From positions 1 to 52,809 of the forward strand of contig JACQQF010000069.1 in assembly GCA_016207095.1 (NCBI GenBank): a stretch of 52,809 nucleotides of DNA, read 5' to 3'. Position numbers and translations under genes: made by a program. Position 1 is the first letter of the stretch, and every line of letters begins with the position of its first letter. Below, piece after piece: positions 27,953-36,514 of this stretch. This DNA is from Candidatus Methylomirabilota bacterium. GTDB taxonomy: Bacteria; Methylomirabilota; Methylomirabilia; Methylomirabilales; Methylomirabilaceae. The notes below the pieces were generated by a model that saw nothing but the letters and a program-made list of their open reading frames with translations, was not told the DNA's origin and ran no database searches.

Positions 27953-29311
27953 ATGAGTCCCGTAAGCACCGTTCCCAATGCCCGCGAGATCTGGGACGAA
28001 GCCCTATCGGCTATCCAAGGCAGGATTGCGCGTCAGAGCTTCGACAACTGGTTCCGTCCCCTAAGCCTGGAGTCGATAGAAGGGTCTCGCATCAAGATCC
28101 TGCTTCCGAACCGTTTCTTCAAGGAGTGGTTCGAGGACCATTATCTGGCGATCCTCAAGACGGTGCTGGAGGATCTGATGTTCTCCAGCGTGGAGGTGAT
28201 CCTCCGGGTTCCGGAGCAAGAGAATCAGGCTGGAATCGATACGAAGGTCGAGCGTTCCGCCAAGCGTCCGATCCGCCGACACCGGAACGAGGCAACCTAT
28301 CTCAACCCGAAATACACCTTCGAGACCTTCGTCGTAGGAAGCTCAAACCAGTTCGTCCACGCAGGCTGTCTGGCCGTAGGGGAGCAGCTCTCAAAGGCGT
28401 ATAACCCGCTCTTCATCTACGGAGGTGTAGGACTTGGGAAGACCCACCTGCTTCACGCGATCGGCCATCTCGTCTTGAGGCGCAACGGCAGGCTCCGGCT
28501 CTCCTATGTCTCCTCTGAGAAATTCACCAATGACCTGATTAACGCGATTCGATTCGACTCCACCGTGGAGTTCCGGAACCGCTACCGAAGCCTGGACCTG
28601 CTCCTGATCGACGATATCCAGTTCATTGCGGGCAAGGAGCGAACCCAGGAAGAGTTTTTTCACACCTTCAATGAACTCTACGATTCAACCAAGCAGATCG
28701 TGATCTCCTCCGACAGCCTCCCCCGCGAGATCCCCACCCTCGAGGAGCGCCTGAGATCCCGATTCGAATGGGGACTGATCGCCGACATCCAGCCGCCTGA
28801 CCTCGAGACGAAGGCGGCCATCCTTCGAAAGAAGGCCCAGGCCGAGGCGGTCCGGCTTCCTGATGAGGTCTCGCTCTTCATCGCGAAGAACGTCCAGTCA
28901 AACATTCGCGAACTGGAGGGCTCGCTCGTGCGCCTCATCGCCTACGCCTCGTTGACCGGCCGCGAGATCAGCCTGGAACTGGCGCAAGAGACGTTGAAAG
29001 AGCTCAACGCCGAGCGGGCGAAGGTCATCACGCTTGGCGCCATCCAGCGAGCGGTGGCCGACTTCTTCCGAGTCAAGGTCGAGGACCTGAAGTCCAAGGA
29101 CCGGAATCAGGGTATCGTCTTGCCACGACAGGTGGCGATGTACCTCAGCCGGACCATGACCGCCTCCTCGCTACCGGCCATCGGTGAGGCGTTCGGCGGA
29201 AAGGACCACACGACGGTGATTCACTCCTGCGAGAAGATCAAGCGACGACTGGCCGGAGATGATGGGTTCCGGCGGCAGATCGAATCCCTCACCCAAGCGA
29301 TCGCTTCCTAG
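27953..29311 (+). CDS. dnaA: Chromosomal replication initiator protein DnaA
   Basis: Domain I (EIWDEALSAIQGRIARQSFDNWF) is followed by the AAA+ domain with Walker A GGVGLGKTH near residues 155-163 and Walker B LLLIDDIQF near 216. The C-terminal helix-turn-helix contains the DnaA signature GKDHTTVIHSCEKI near 416. I prefer ATG at 27953 because GGAGGT lies six bases upstream; the ATG at 27911 would place a DnaA box inside the coding region. The TAG stop is part of the CTAG end of an element B copy. No dnaN follows. Confidence 0.96.
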   Translation: MSPVSTVPNAREIWDEALSAIQGRIARQSFDNWFRPLSLESIEGSRIKILLPNRFFKEWFEDHYLAILKTVLEDLMFSSVEVILRVPEQENQAGIDTKVERSAKRPIRRHRNEATYLNPKYTFETFVVGSSNQFVHAGCLAVGEQLSKAYNPLFIYGGVGLGKTHLLHAIGHLVLRRNGRLRLSYVSSEKFTNDLINAIRFDSTVEFRNRYRSLDLLLIDDIQFIAGKERTQEEFFHTFNELYDSTKQIVISSDSLPREIPTLEERLRSRFEWGLIADIQPPDLETKAAILRKKAQAEAVRLPDEVSLFIAKNVQSNIRELEGSLVRLIAYASLTGREISLELAQETLKELNAERAKVITLGAIQRAVADFFRVKVEDLKSKDRNQGIVLPRQVAMYLSRTMTASSLPAIGEAFGGKDHTTVIHSCEKIKRRLAGDDGFRRQIESLTQAIAS

Positions 29312-29415
29312 TGCCGTTCCAACTATTTTCGCCGAATCAGTCACGCTTCGCTGAAAGTGACGTATGTGCTGCATAGCTCTCTTCCATTAGCCGCAACACG
29401 TTGGAACGGCACTAG
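29308..29415. repeat. Element B, short copy (108 bp, CTAG-ended)
   Basis: The element has near-perfect terminal inverted repeats, CTAGTGCCGTTCCAAC at the left and GTTGGAACGGCACTAG at the right, and no coding capacity. Its left CTAG contains the dnaA stop codon. The inner arms (ATTTTCGCCGAAT and CATTAGCCGCAAC) recur in the nest at 17153-17289. Confidence 0.9.
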
Positions 29416-29445
29416 TCCGAGGCAGTGTCCGGTGGACAGCCGCAT

Positions 29446-29510
29446 CCACACGCCGCACCTCGCACCCCGCACGCCGCACCTCTGACCTCGCACTCCTCAC
29501 CTCGCACTTT
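29446..29510. repeat. Heptamer array (GCACCTC type)
   Basis: Eight or nine 7-base units such as GCACCTC, GCACCCC, GCACGCC, TGACCTC, GCACTCC run in one orientation between the element B copy and the hpnA fragment. Confidence 0.82.
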
Positions 29511-29555
29511 ACTTGGACCATTGCCCAAACAGAGCTGTGCACGTAACATGGGGCC

Positions 29556-29755
29556 ATGCTAAATCTCGTCACGGGCGGGACAGGGTTCGTCGGCGCAGCG
29601 GTAGTCCGACTCTTGATCTCGGAAGGTCACGCCGTCCGAGCCCTGGCGCGGTGAGGGAGCGACCTTCGAAATCTCTGCGACCTTGATATCGAACTGTCCT
29701 ACGGCGACCTTGCCGATAGCTATTCGCCGGGACGGGCTTGAGGGGATGCCGACAT
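29556..29755 (+). pseudogene. Truncated duplicate of the 5' end of hpnA
   Basis: From 29570 to about 29697 the sequence is almost identical to 31733-31860, the start of intact hpnA. Upstream (to about 29520) and downstream (to about 29750) the similarity continues but is clearly lower. The frame opens with ATG at 29556 (MLNLVTGGTGFVGAAV) and stops at TGA 29652-29654, because CGA has become TGA; a one-base deletion follows. The copy ends near 29755, and about 90 bp without recognisable content precede the next gene. Confidence 0.85.
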
Positions 29756-29844
29756 CCTTATCGTGCCGGCACCGAGTCTAATTTCTGACGGCTGTGGCTG
29801 GGGGAACCATGAAGTGATGGTCTAAGGCTGGTAGGTGATGAGAA

Positions 29845-30825
29845 ATGAGGAGGCGATCGGTTCTCATCGGGGTCCTTGTGGTTGCGGTGCTCGTCCAGGG
29901 AGCACCCGCCCTGGCGCAAGAGAACCTCCAAAGCGGGGTTCAGAATCTGGTGCGGCAGATAATCGCCGGCATGGAGCAGCAACAGAAACGGAAACTGGCG
30001 ATTTTGGACTTCGCCAAGCTGGACGGCTCGGCGGACAACTTGACACGATACCTTACCGAGCAACTCGCCACCCACATGGTGATTGCTAGACGCAATTTCG
30101 ACGTGATAGAGCGCAAGCACCTGGACAAGATTCTCGCCGAGCAGGGGCTGAACCTTTCCGGAATTATCGAGCCCCAGAACGCCAGGCAGGTAGGCAGGCT
30201 TTCCGGTGTTGATGCCATAGCCACTGGCTCGGTCACCGAGCATCCCACGGCACTCGAGGTGACGACGCGCCTGATCGACACTGAAACCGGGAAGGTTTTC
30301 GCGGCGGCAGTTACCCGCTTTACCAAGGACGTCGAAGTCGAGGCTCTTCTCGGTCTTGGGGGGCGCAAGCAACCCGAAGCCGAACGTCTGCCAGTGGTTG
30401 CTCCGATTCCTCCTCTGAAGCCCGCCGATGACCCTCGGAACCTCGCGTTTCAAACTTTGAGGCGGGTGGCCGACATTGGTAGGAGTGTCCATGTTACACC
30501 CGACTCCTACCAATCGACGTTTTTGGTTCCTCACCCGTGGTTAGATGGCCGGAGCATAGAGACTAAGGCCAAAGTTCAATTCAAGGATATTTCGCGAGCG
30601 AGATTCCTCAAGAGAGGCGCATTTTTGTTCATTTCATCTCCTCAAGCATTTCTCTTCTTCAGATTTCGAGATGTTGAGTTTGAAAATCCCATGGCTCAGC
30701 AACAGAGCAGAAGCGACCGAGAGTTGCAAATCATAATGGTTGTCGACTCTAACGACAATCTCGCGAAGTTGCGTAGTGCTTTGGAAATCCTCTCTGGAAA
30801 ACAAATGCCAGAACTTGAGGAGTGA
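29845..30825 (+). CDS. Exported CsgG/FlgO-like protein with unusual C-terminal half
   Basis: A signal peptide (residues 1-25, cleavage near ALA-QE, no lipobox cysteine) precedes a domain of about 120 residues with LAILDFAKLDG, MVIARRNFDVIERKHLDKIL and GVDAIATGSVTE, the pattern of CsgG/FlgO-type outer-membrane or lipoprotein families. Residues from about 210 on are not recognised. The DNA of that half (30500-30830) is visibly richer in A and T than the first half, suggesting a fused or acquired segment. The function of the fusion is unknown. Confidence 0.68.
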   Translation: MRRRSVLIGVLVVAVLVQGAPALAQENLQSGVQNLVRQIIAGMEQQQKRKLAILDFAKLDGSADNLTRYLTEQLATHMVIARRNFDVIERKHLDKILAEQGLNLSGIIEPQNARQVGRLSGVDAIATGSVTEHPTALEVTTRLIDTETGKVFAAAVTRFTKDVEVEALLGLGGRKQPEAERLPVVAPIPPLKPADDPRNLAFQTLRRVADIGRSVHVTPDSYQSTFLVPHPWLDGRSIETKAKVQFKDISRARFLKRGAFLFISSPQAFLFFRFRDVEFENPMAQQQSRSDRELQIIMVVDSNDNLAKLRSALEILSGKQMPELEE

Positions 30826-30931
30826 ATCCCTTCCAGAGACCATCTTTCCCACATCCGTATAAGGGTCAGATGACAGCTCAGTCTGATGCTTTTTTCAATC
30901 GCTCAGCTTCTGAGATCCGAAAGAGGGGCGT

Positions 30932-31336
30932 TCAACGAAGACTATCAAGGAACTGTCTGGGAGAGACAATGCGGATACTACGAAACGTCTTGAGGGGCAG
31001 GAGATGTTTCTTGTCGCCCGTTACCAGGCAGTCCGCGTTGGCGGCCAGCGCGCACTCCAGGATTCGGTGGTCCTGCTCATGCCCAAGAACCCCCGAAAGT
31101 CTAACCGATGGCCTCACGAGCGAAGCCAGCGTGTTGACCTCGGCTAGGGCCTCCCGGACCCGAGGCTCCGGCCAGCCGAAGGTGTGTCCAAGCACCGACC
31201 TTAGCTCTCTCTGGATCGGCGGGGACACAAACAGTTCCACGATTCCGGCCCGGGCCAGCGCCAGGATGGCCTCACAGTTTCCGCCGAAAAGCACGGCAGA
31301 CACATAGACGTTCGTGTCAGCGACAACCCTGATCAC
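30932..31336 (-). CDS. PIN-domain toxin (VapC-like ribonuclease)
   Basis: The 134-residue protein has the PIN-domain acidic residues in VVADTNVYVSAVLFGG (first Asp), a central glutamate in PIQRELRSVL, and DHRILECALAANADCLVTGDKKHL (two further acidic positions). It matches the PIN subgroup often annotated as putative toxin COG1569. GTG at 31336 overlaps the antitoxin stop (GTGA). A longer open frame upstream is overlap with the antitoxin gene. Confidence 0.88.
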   Translation of the reverse strand: MIRVVADTNVYVSAVLFGGNCEAILALARAGIVELFVSPPIQRELRSVLGHTFGWPEPRVREALAEVNTLASLVRPSVRLSGVLGHEQDHRILECALAANADCLVTGDKKHLLPLKTFRSIRIVSPRQFLDSLR

Positions 31337-31590
31337 CCCCAGGTCTTCCGTCGCCCTGCACGTACCTCGTCGAGCAGGCGCTGGAGGTCGGCCTCGGTCT
31401 TGAGCCCGAGTCGTTCGGCCGTCTCGGCGCCCCACTGGCGCAGACGCTGCCAGCGGCGAGAAGCGAGGTACTGCCGGAGGGCATCGCGGATCAACTCACT
31501 CCGGGTGCGTGTCTCCTCCTTGGCGACCCGTTGCGTCTCCCGTAGCAGGTCGGTCGGCAGCGAAATTGTGATCGGTTTGGTGGTGCGCAT
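31333..31590 (-). CDS. Ribbon-helix-helix antitoxin (CopG-type)
   Basis: The 85-residue protein has an N-terminal beta strand and two helices, PITISLPTDLLRETQRVAKEETRTRSELIRDALRQYL, which is the ribbon-helix-helix DNA-binding fold. The remainder would bind the PIN toxin encoded downstream with a four-base overlap. A strong AGGAGG lies eight bases before the ATG. Autoregulation of the pair is expected from the family, though I did not identify an operator. Confidence 0.88.
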   Translation of the reverse strand: MRTTKPITISLPTDLLRETQRVAKEETRTRSELIRDALRQYLASRRWQRLRQWGAETAERLGLKTEADLQRLLDEVRAGRRKTWG

Positions 31591-31718
31591 GGTGAGGTCC
31601 TCCTGTGATGTTACTCGGTAATATTCTACGAACTCTAACCCAGTCTGTCAAGTGGTGCCAGGCGGAAGAAGGCAAGTGAACTGTTGCTCAATGAGAACTG
31701 TTCACGTACCATGGAAGC

Positions 31719-32711
31719 ATGTTAAGCCTTGTCACGGGCGGGACAGGGTTCGTCGGCGCAGCGGTAGTCCGACTCTTGATCTCGGAAGGTCACGCCGTCC
31801 GAGCCCTGGCGCGGCGAGGGAGCGACCTTCGAAATCTCTGCGACCTTGATATCGAACTGACCTACGGCGACCTCCAGGATAAGGATTCGCTGCGACAGGC
31901 CCTCAAGGGATGCCGACGCCTCTACCATGTCGCGGCCCACTACTCGCTCTGGGAGCCTGACCCAGGCGTCTTCTACCGGGTGAATGTTGACGGGACGAGA
32001 ATCCTCCTCGAAGCAGCCCTGGAAGAAGGGATGGAGCGGGTCGTCTACACCAGCAGTGTCGGCGCCTTGGGTTACCGGGACGACGGCGGACCGGCCGACG
32101 AGGAGACGCGGGTGAGCCTCGACCAGATGGTAGGCCACTACAAGCGGTCGAAGTTCCTCGGAGAAGAAGTCGCCCGCCAGGCTGCAGTCCGTGGACTGCC
32201 GGTTGTGATCGTCAACCCGAGCACACCGGTCGGGCCGCGAGACATCAAGCCGACGCCCACCGGGCGGATCATCGTCGATTTCCTGAACCGTCGGATGCCG
32301 GCCTATATCGACACCGGCCTGAACCTGATCGACGTGGATGATGTGGCCCGAGGCCTCCTGCTGGCGGCGGACCGTGGTCGCGTCGGAGAGCGTTACATTC
32401 TCGGCCACAGGAACCTGACCCTCGGGGAGATCTTCGCCCTCCTGGGACAGATCACGAAGATCCCGCCGCCCATGCTCCGATTGCCCTATCATGTCATTCT
32501 GCCGCTGGCCTATGCGAATCAATGGCTCTCTGACCGCATCACCCGGAGGCCGCCAAGGATCCCTCTGGAAGGGGTGAAGATGGCCAAGCGGCGCATGTTC
32601 TTCAACGCTTCCAAGTCAGTCCGGGAGTTGGGCTTGCCACAATCGCCGATCGAACAGGCGTTGGAAAAGGCGGTGCGCTGGTTCACCGATCATGGGTATG
32701 TGCAGAAGTGA
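31719..32711 (+). CDS. hpnA: Hopanoid-associated sugar epimerase HpnA
   Basis: This NAD-dependent epimerase/dehydratase of 330 residues has TGGTGFVGAAVVRLL at the N-terminus, the HpnA-type block LYHVAAHYSLWEPDPGVFYRVNVDGTRILLEAALE, VVYTSSVGALG, and a YxxxK motif in HYKRSKFLGEE. HpnA is linked to hopanoid side-chain biosynthesis in bacteria, but squalene-hopene cyclase is not in the window. A damaged copy of the gene's beginning lies 2.1 kb upstream. Confidence 0.88.
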   Translation: MLSLVTGGTGFVGAAVVRLLISEGHAVRALARRGSDLRNLCDLDIELTYGDLQDKDSLRQALKGCRRLYHVAAHYSLWEPDPGVFYRVNVDGTRILLEAALEEGMERVVYTSSVGALGYRDDGGPADEETRVSLDQMVGHYKRSKFLGEEVARQAAVRGLPVVIVNPSTPVGPRDIKPTPTGRIIVDFLNRRMPAYIDTGLNLIDVDDVARGLLLAADRGRVGERYILGHRNLTLGEIFALLGQITKIPPPMLRLPYHVILPLAYANQWLSDRITRRPPRIPLEGVKMAKRRMFFNASKSVRELGLPQSPIEQALEKAVRWFTDHGYVQK

Positions 32712-32748
32712 GTGCGGGGTGCGAGGTCCGTGGTGCGATGTGCGGAGG
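32711..32748. repeat. Heptamer array (GTGCGGG type) at the hpnA 3' end
   Basis: About five units GTGCGGG, GTGCGAG, GTCCGTG, GTGCGAT, GTGCGGA directly follow the hpnA stop. They are in the opposite sense to most other arrays of this type. Confidence 0.7.
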
Positions 32749-32804
32749 GAGCTGAAAGGCCGGATGGCCGCGCACTACCTGGGCGAGCGCAAAAGGAGGA
32801 TCGG

Positions 32805-33167
32805 GTGACCTTTGGAGACTATCTAGGACTGGAAACCAAGCGGACCGACGGCGGGGCTGAGGTTCAACTTGAAATCACGGAGCGGGCTCTCAATAGCCTT
32901 GGCGTTGCCCATGGCGGCGTGATCTGCAGTCTGGTGGATCACGCGATCGGAGCTGCGGTCGCCTTCGCCCTTGGCCGAGGTAGACGAGCAGTGACAGCAG
33001 AGCTGAAGGTGAATTTTCTCGCTCCGATCACAGCAGGCACCGTAATCGCCAGAGGCCGGCTGCTCCGAGAAGGCAGGCGCCTTATCGTCGGGGAAGCAGA
33101 GGTTGTGGACCAGACAGGCAGGATGATCGCCAAGGGGCTTGGGACGTGGGCAGTCGTGGAGTCGTAA
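32805..33167 (+). CDS. Hotdog-fold thioesterase (PaaI/YbgC-like)
   Basis: A 120-residue hotdog domain with the PaaI-type signature LGVAHGGVICSLVDHAIGAAVAFAL and the following VTAELKVNFLAPITAGTVIARGRLL. It likely hydrolyses an acyl- or aryl-CoA thioester in the cytoplasm; the substrate is unknown. GTG at 32805 has AGGAGG five bases upstream. The open frame extends to 32712, but that part is translation of the heptamer array. Confidence 0.85.
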   Translation: MTFGDYLGLETKRTDGGAEVQLEITERALNSLGVAHGGVICSLVDHAIGAAVAFALGRGRRAVTAELKVNFLAPITAGTVIARGRLLREGRRLIVGEAEVVDQTGRMIAKGLGTWAVVES

Positions 33168-33268
33168 GGTCCGTTCGCCCCTTCGATTGTGGCACCGCTC
33201 CATTTGATATCATCTTTGCATCGTGAAAAACACCGATTGTGCCCTCGACTAAAGGAGCGCAGAAGCCA

Positions 33269-34297
33269 ATGCCGGAATCGAGCGACCTGCATGACGTTAC
33301 GATCATCGGCGGTGGACCGACCGGCCTGTTCGCCGCCTACTATGCCGGCTTTCGGGGCCTCACCTGCAAGATCATCGACAGCCTGCCCGAGCTCGGCGGA
33401 CAGCTCACGGCCGCCTACCCGGAGAAGTATATCTATGACGTGGCCGGCTTCCCGAAGATCCTGGCGAAGGATCTCGTCAGGAACCTGGTCGAACAGGCCA
33501 TGCCGTGTGGGCCCACAGTCCGTCTTGGCGAGAGCGTCCAGAAGCTGGCGTCGGCCGGGGGGGAGCACCTCCGGGTCCTCACCGACCGGGCAGAGCATTG
33601 GAGCAGGGTGCTGATTATCACCACCGGGCTGGGAATGTACACCCCCAGGCGCTTGAGGGGATCGGAGTCGTTCGAGGGGAAGGGCCTCTATTATACGGTG
33701 ACGCGGACTGATGAGTTTCTGGGGAAGGAGATATTGATCATCGGCGGCGGCGACTCGGCTGTGGACTGGGCGCTTCACCTGGAACAGGTCGCCAGCGGCA
33801 TTACGCTCATCCACCGGCGAGAGCAGTTCCGCGCCCACGAGGAGAATGTGCGGCGACTCCTCAACTCGACCGTAACGGTCAAGCTCTCCTGCAGGGCGAA
33901 AGAGCTCAGGGGGGAGGCGCACGTCCGCGAGGCGGTGATCGTCAACACGACGACGACGGCAGAGGAGGTCCTCCGCGTCGATGCCGTCCTCGCCTGTCTC
34001 GGCTTCTCCTCTGACTTGGGTCCGATGGCCGACTGGGGACTGGAGCTGGAGGGGAATGATGCCATCAGGGTCAACACCAAGATGGAGACCAATATCGCTG
34101 GAATCTACGCCGCCGGCGACGTGACCGCCTTTCCAGGGAAGGTGAAGCTCATCGCCACCGGCTTCGGCGAGGCGGCGACCGCGGTCAACAACTCGGCGCA
34201 CTACATCAATCCCGGCATGAAAGTCTTTCCCGGCTACAGCACCACCATCATGAAGCAGCGCGAGCGCAAGAAGACGAAACACGACGCCCCCGCTTGA
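33269..34297 (+). CDS. Thioredoxin-reductase-like ferredoxin/flavodoxin-NADP+ reductase (YumC type)
   Basis: The FAD-binding motif VTIIGGGPTGLFAAYYAGFRG lies at the N-terminus, followed by ELGGQLTAAYPEKYIYDVAGFP and the NADP-binding motif LIIGGGDSAVDWAL. The C-terminal GIYAAGDVTAFPGKVKLIATGFGEA completes the fold. The thioredoxin-reductase CxxC is absent, as in ferredoxin-NADP reductases of the YumC group. ATG at 33269 has AAGGAG eleven bases ahead; GTG at 33239 is a longer alternative. The product is 342 residues. Confidence 0.88.
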   Translation: MPESSDLHDVTIIGGGPTGLFAAYYAGFRGLTCKIIDSLPELGGQLTAAYPEKYIYDVAGFPKILAKDLVRNLVEQAMPCGPTVRLGESVQKLASAGGEHLRVLTDRAEHWSRVLIITTGLGMYTPRRLRGSESFEGKGLYYTVTRTDEFLGKEILIIGGGDSAVDWALHLEQVASGITLIHRREQFRAHEENVRRLLNSTVTVKLSCRAKELRGEAHVREAVIVNTTTTAEEVLRVDAVLACLGFSSDLGPMADWGLELEGNDAIRVNTKMETNIAGIYAAGDVTAFPGKVKLIATGFGEAATAVNNSAHYINPGMKVFPGYSTTIMKQRERKKTKHDAPA

Positions 34298-34305
34298 CCT
34301 CGGAG

Positions 34306-34388
34306 GCACCTCGCACGTCGCACCCCGCACCGTTCTTTTCGGACCTCGCACCCCGCACTTCGCACCTCGGACCTCGCACCCCGCACGT
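34306..34388. repeat. Heptamer array (GCACCTC type) between convergent genes
   Basis: About twelve in-phase 7-base units (GCACCTC, GCACGTC, GCACCCC, GGACCTC, GCACTTC, GCACGTA) fill nearly the whole gap between the reductase gene and the convergent MATE gene. There is one off-pattern unit (TCTTTTC). Confidence 0.86.
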
Positions 34389-34399
34389 ATTTCCTCAGC

Positions 34400-35740
34400 C
34401 TACAGCCTGACCTCGGTCCAGCGCATTCGGCGGAAGCGCAGCAGCACGACCGCACCCCGCACCCACCAATCGAGCCACATCGTCAGCCAGACCGCCACCA
34501 AGCCTAAATCGAGCTGTATGCCGAAGAGATAGGCCAGCGGGAGCCTGACCACCCACCCCCCGAGGATGGCGGCGTACAGGACGACCTTTGTCTCACCGGC
34601 CCCTCGGAGGGCGCCCTTAAGGGCCAGGGCAAGCGCCAGCGGCGGCTGCAGGAGCGCCATGACCCACATCAAGGTGCGGCCATAGGCCAGCACATCCTGG
34701 TCGGTGGTGAAAAGCGCCATCCACTGAGAGGGGAAGAGCAGATAGGTCACTCCAAAGGCCGACATGGTCGCCACAGCAAGCCAGGACGCATAGATCCCGC
34801 TGCGTCGTGCGGCTGGCCCCTCCCCAGCCCCCAGGCGCTGGCTGATAAGGGTGGTGGCCGCCTGAGCGAAGCCGAGGCCCGGCAGGAAAGAGAGGGCCTC
34901 GATGTTCAGCCCCACCTGATGTGCGGCATAGGCGGCCACACCGAACCCGATCACGAGCTTGGTATAGGCGAGCTGCATCCCGTGTGTGATGAGGCGCTCG
35001 CCCATCGCCGGCGACCCAATCGAAACGATACGCCGGACCTCAAGGGTATCGCCCCAACACCCCCTCCACGACAGCCATCCGCGGCGGGAAGCCATCACCA
35101 CGAGCGAGACAGCACCGAACGCCTCGGAGACGACGGAAGCGATGGCCGCTCCCGGGACACCCATCCTGGGCACACCGGCCCATCCGAAGACCAGCGGGAA
35201 GGCGATCCCGACATGGATCAGATTCACAAAGGCGACGACAGCGAGCGGCGTCCGGCTGTCTCCAACGCCGTAGAAGATGCTCGCCGCCATGTGCAGCATC
35301 ACCTTGAAGATGAAGAAGGTCCAGGTGATGACCAGGTACTCCGCGGTCAAGGTAAGGACCTGCCCCGACGCCCCGAGAAACCGGGCCGTCGGCTCCGAAA
35401 CAGAAAGCCCCAATACGGTGAGGCCCGCGGAGGCGGCAAGGCCGAGCAGCAGAGACGCGCGGATTGCGCGGGCGCGCTCGTCCCGATCGCCGGCGCCGGT
35501 GTGGTAGGCCACCGCCACGGTGCACCCGATCCCGAGGCCATAGACGAGAGCCATCAGGAAGAAGATCAGGAGTTGAGAGAGGCCGACGGCGGCCAGCTCG
35601 GCGGCGCCTAGCCGGCCGACCATCAAGGTATCGACGATCCCGACACCGCGCTGGAGCAGGTTGCTACCGGCGATCGGCAGGGCAAGGCGGACGAGAACGG
35701 GAAGGAGAGGTTCGTTCGACGAAGCGGGGGCCGGCCTCAC
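34400..35740 (-). CDS. MATE family multidrug/metabolite efflux transporter
   Basis: Twelve hydrophobic segments and the MATE patterns LALPIAGSNLLQRGVGIVDTLMVGRLGAAELAAVGLS near the N-terminus and GLGFAQAATTLISQRLGAGE in the second half identify the family. It would export cationic or small organic substrates using an ion gradient. GTG at 35740 overlaps the ccdA stop by GTGA; GTG at 35758 would add six residues. Neither has a strong Shine-Dalgarno, so the gene probably depends on coupling to ccdA. Confidence 0.9.
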   Translation of the reverse strand: MRPAPASSNEPLLPVLVRLALPIAGSNLLQRGVGIVDTLMVGRLGAAELAAVGLSQLLIFFLMALVYGLGIGCTVAVAYHTGAGDRDERARAIRASLLLGLAASAGLTVLGLSVSEPTARFLGASGQVLTLTAEYLVITWTFFIFKVMLHMAASIFYGVGDSRTPLAVVAFVNLIHVGIAFPLVFGWAGVPRMGVPGAAIASVVSEAFGAVSLVVMASRRGWLSWRGCWGDTLEVRRIVSIGSPAMGERLITHGMQLAYTKLVIGFGVAAYAAHQVGLNIEALSFLPGLGFAQAATTLISQRLGAGEGPAARRSGIYASWLAVATMSAFGVTYLLFPSQWMALFTTDQDVLAYGRTLMWVMALLQPPLALALALKGALRGAGETKVVLYAAILGGWVVRLPLAYLFGIQLDLGLVAVWLTMWLDWWVRGAVVLLRFRRMRWTEVRL

Positions 35741-36486
35741 AGCCTCTGCCAGAGCCACTGGGGCGTCAGGCGAAGCGCGTAGGCGGAGAGGATGGTGAAG
35801 TAATTGGTCAGTAAGAGAGTACCGACGACAATCAGGAAGAGCCCGCCGGCCATATTGACTGCCGGCATCAGGCCTTTGAACCGGTCAAAGATGTCGAGGA
35901 AGCGATTGAGGGCCAGGGCGCTCAGGAAGAATGGGATGGCGAGCCCGAGCGAGTAGGCCCCGAGCATCAGGACTCCGGTGCTGGCGGTCTTGGCCGTGCC
36001 GGCGTAGAGCAGGATGGAACCCAAGATCGGGCCGACGCAGGGGGTCCAACCGGCGGCGAAGGTAACCCCCACAATGAAGGCGCCGAGGTACCCGGCAGGG
36101 CGATCCTTCAGTTCGATCCGGATGTTCCGCATCAGGAAAGGAAGCCTCAGGAGCCCGGCAATGTACAGGCCGAACAGGATAACCAGGACCCCACCCGCCT
36201 TTCTGAGGATCTGCTGATAGTCGAACAGGAGTCGCCCCAACAAGCTGAAGGAGGCGCCGAGTGACATGAATACCAACGAGAAGCCAAGGATGAAACAGAG
36301 GGAGTTCAGGATGATCGCCCGGCGCGTCTTGGCATTGGCCACCGACCCCGACAGCTCGCCGAAGGAAACGCCGGTCACAAAGGAGAGGTATGAAGGAAAA
36401 ATCGGGAGCACACAGGGCGAGAGAAAGGAGAGAATCCCCGCCCCCATCGCCACCCAAATGCTCAACGATTCGCCAGTCCCCTGCAC
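35737..36486 (-). CDS. ccdA: Cytochrome c biogenesis / thiol-disulfide transporter CcdA
   Basis: A 249-residue, six-segment membrane protein with the two CcdA cysteines in FLSPCVLPIFPSYLSF and GWTPCVGPILGSIL. CcdA carries reducing equivalents across the membrane for cytochrome c maturation or other extracytoplasmic thioredoxin-like proteins. The N-terminal GILSFLSPC is typical. It precedes and overlaps a MATE gene. No cytochrome c assembly genes adjoin it here. Confidence 0.92.
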   Translation of the reverse strand: MQGTGESLSIWVAMGAGILSFLSPCVLPIFPSYLSFVTGVSFGELSGSVANAKTRRAIILNSLCFILGFSLVFMSLGASFSLLGRLLFDYQQILRKAGGVLVILFGLYIAGLLRLPFLMRNIRIELKDRPAGYLGAFIVGVTFAAGWTPCVGPILGSILLYAGTAKTASTGVLMLGAYSLGLAIPFFLSALALNRFLDIFDRFKGLMPAVNMAGGLFLIVVGTLLLTNYFTILSAYALRLTPQWLWQRL

Positions 36487-36514
36487 GCTTGATTCCCCTT
36501 CTTTCCTCTGCGCC

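Noticed and set aside
29556-29755. TGA in the hpnA fragment as a second recoding site
   Set aside because: The fragment lacks most of the gene, has a one-base deletion after the TGA, and the intact copy has CGA (Arg) there, so it is simple decay.
34306-34388. Heptamer arrays as CRISPR arrays
   Set aside because: Units are 7 bases with no spacers of constant length, and no cas genes occur in the window.
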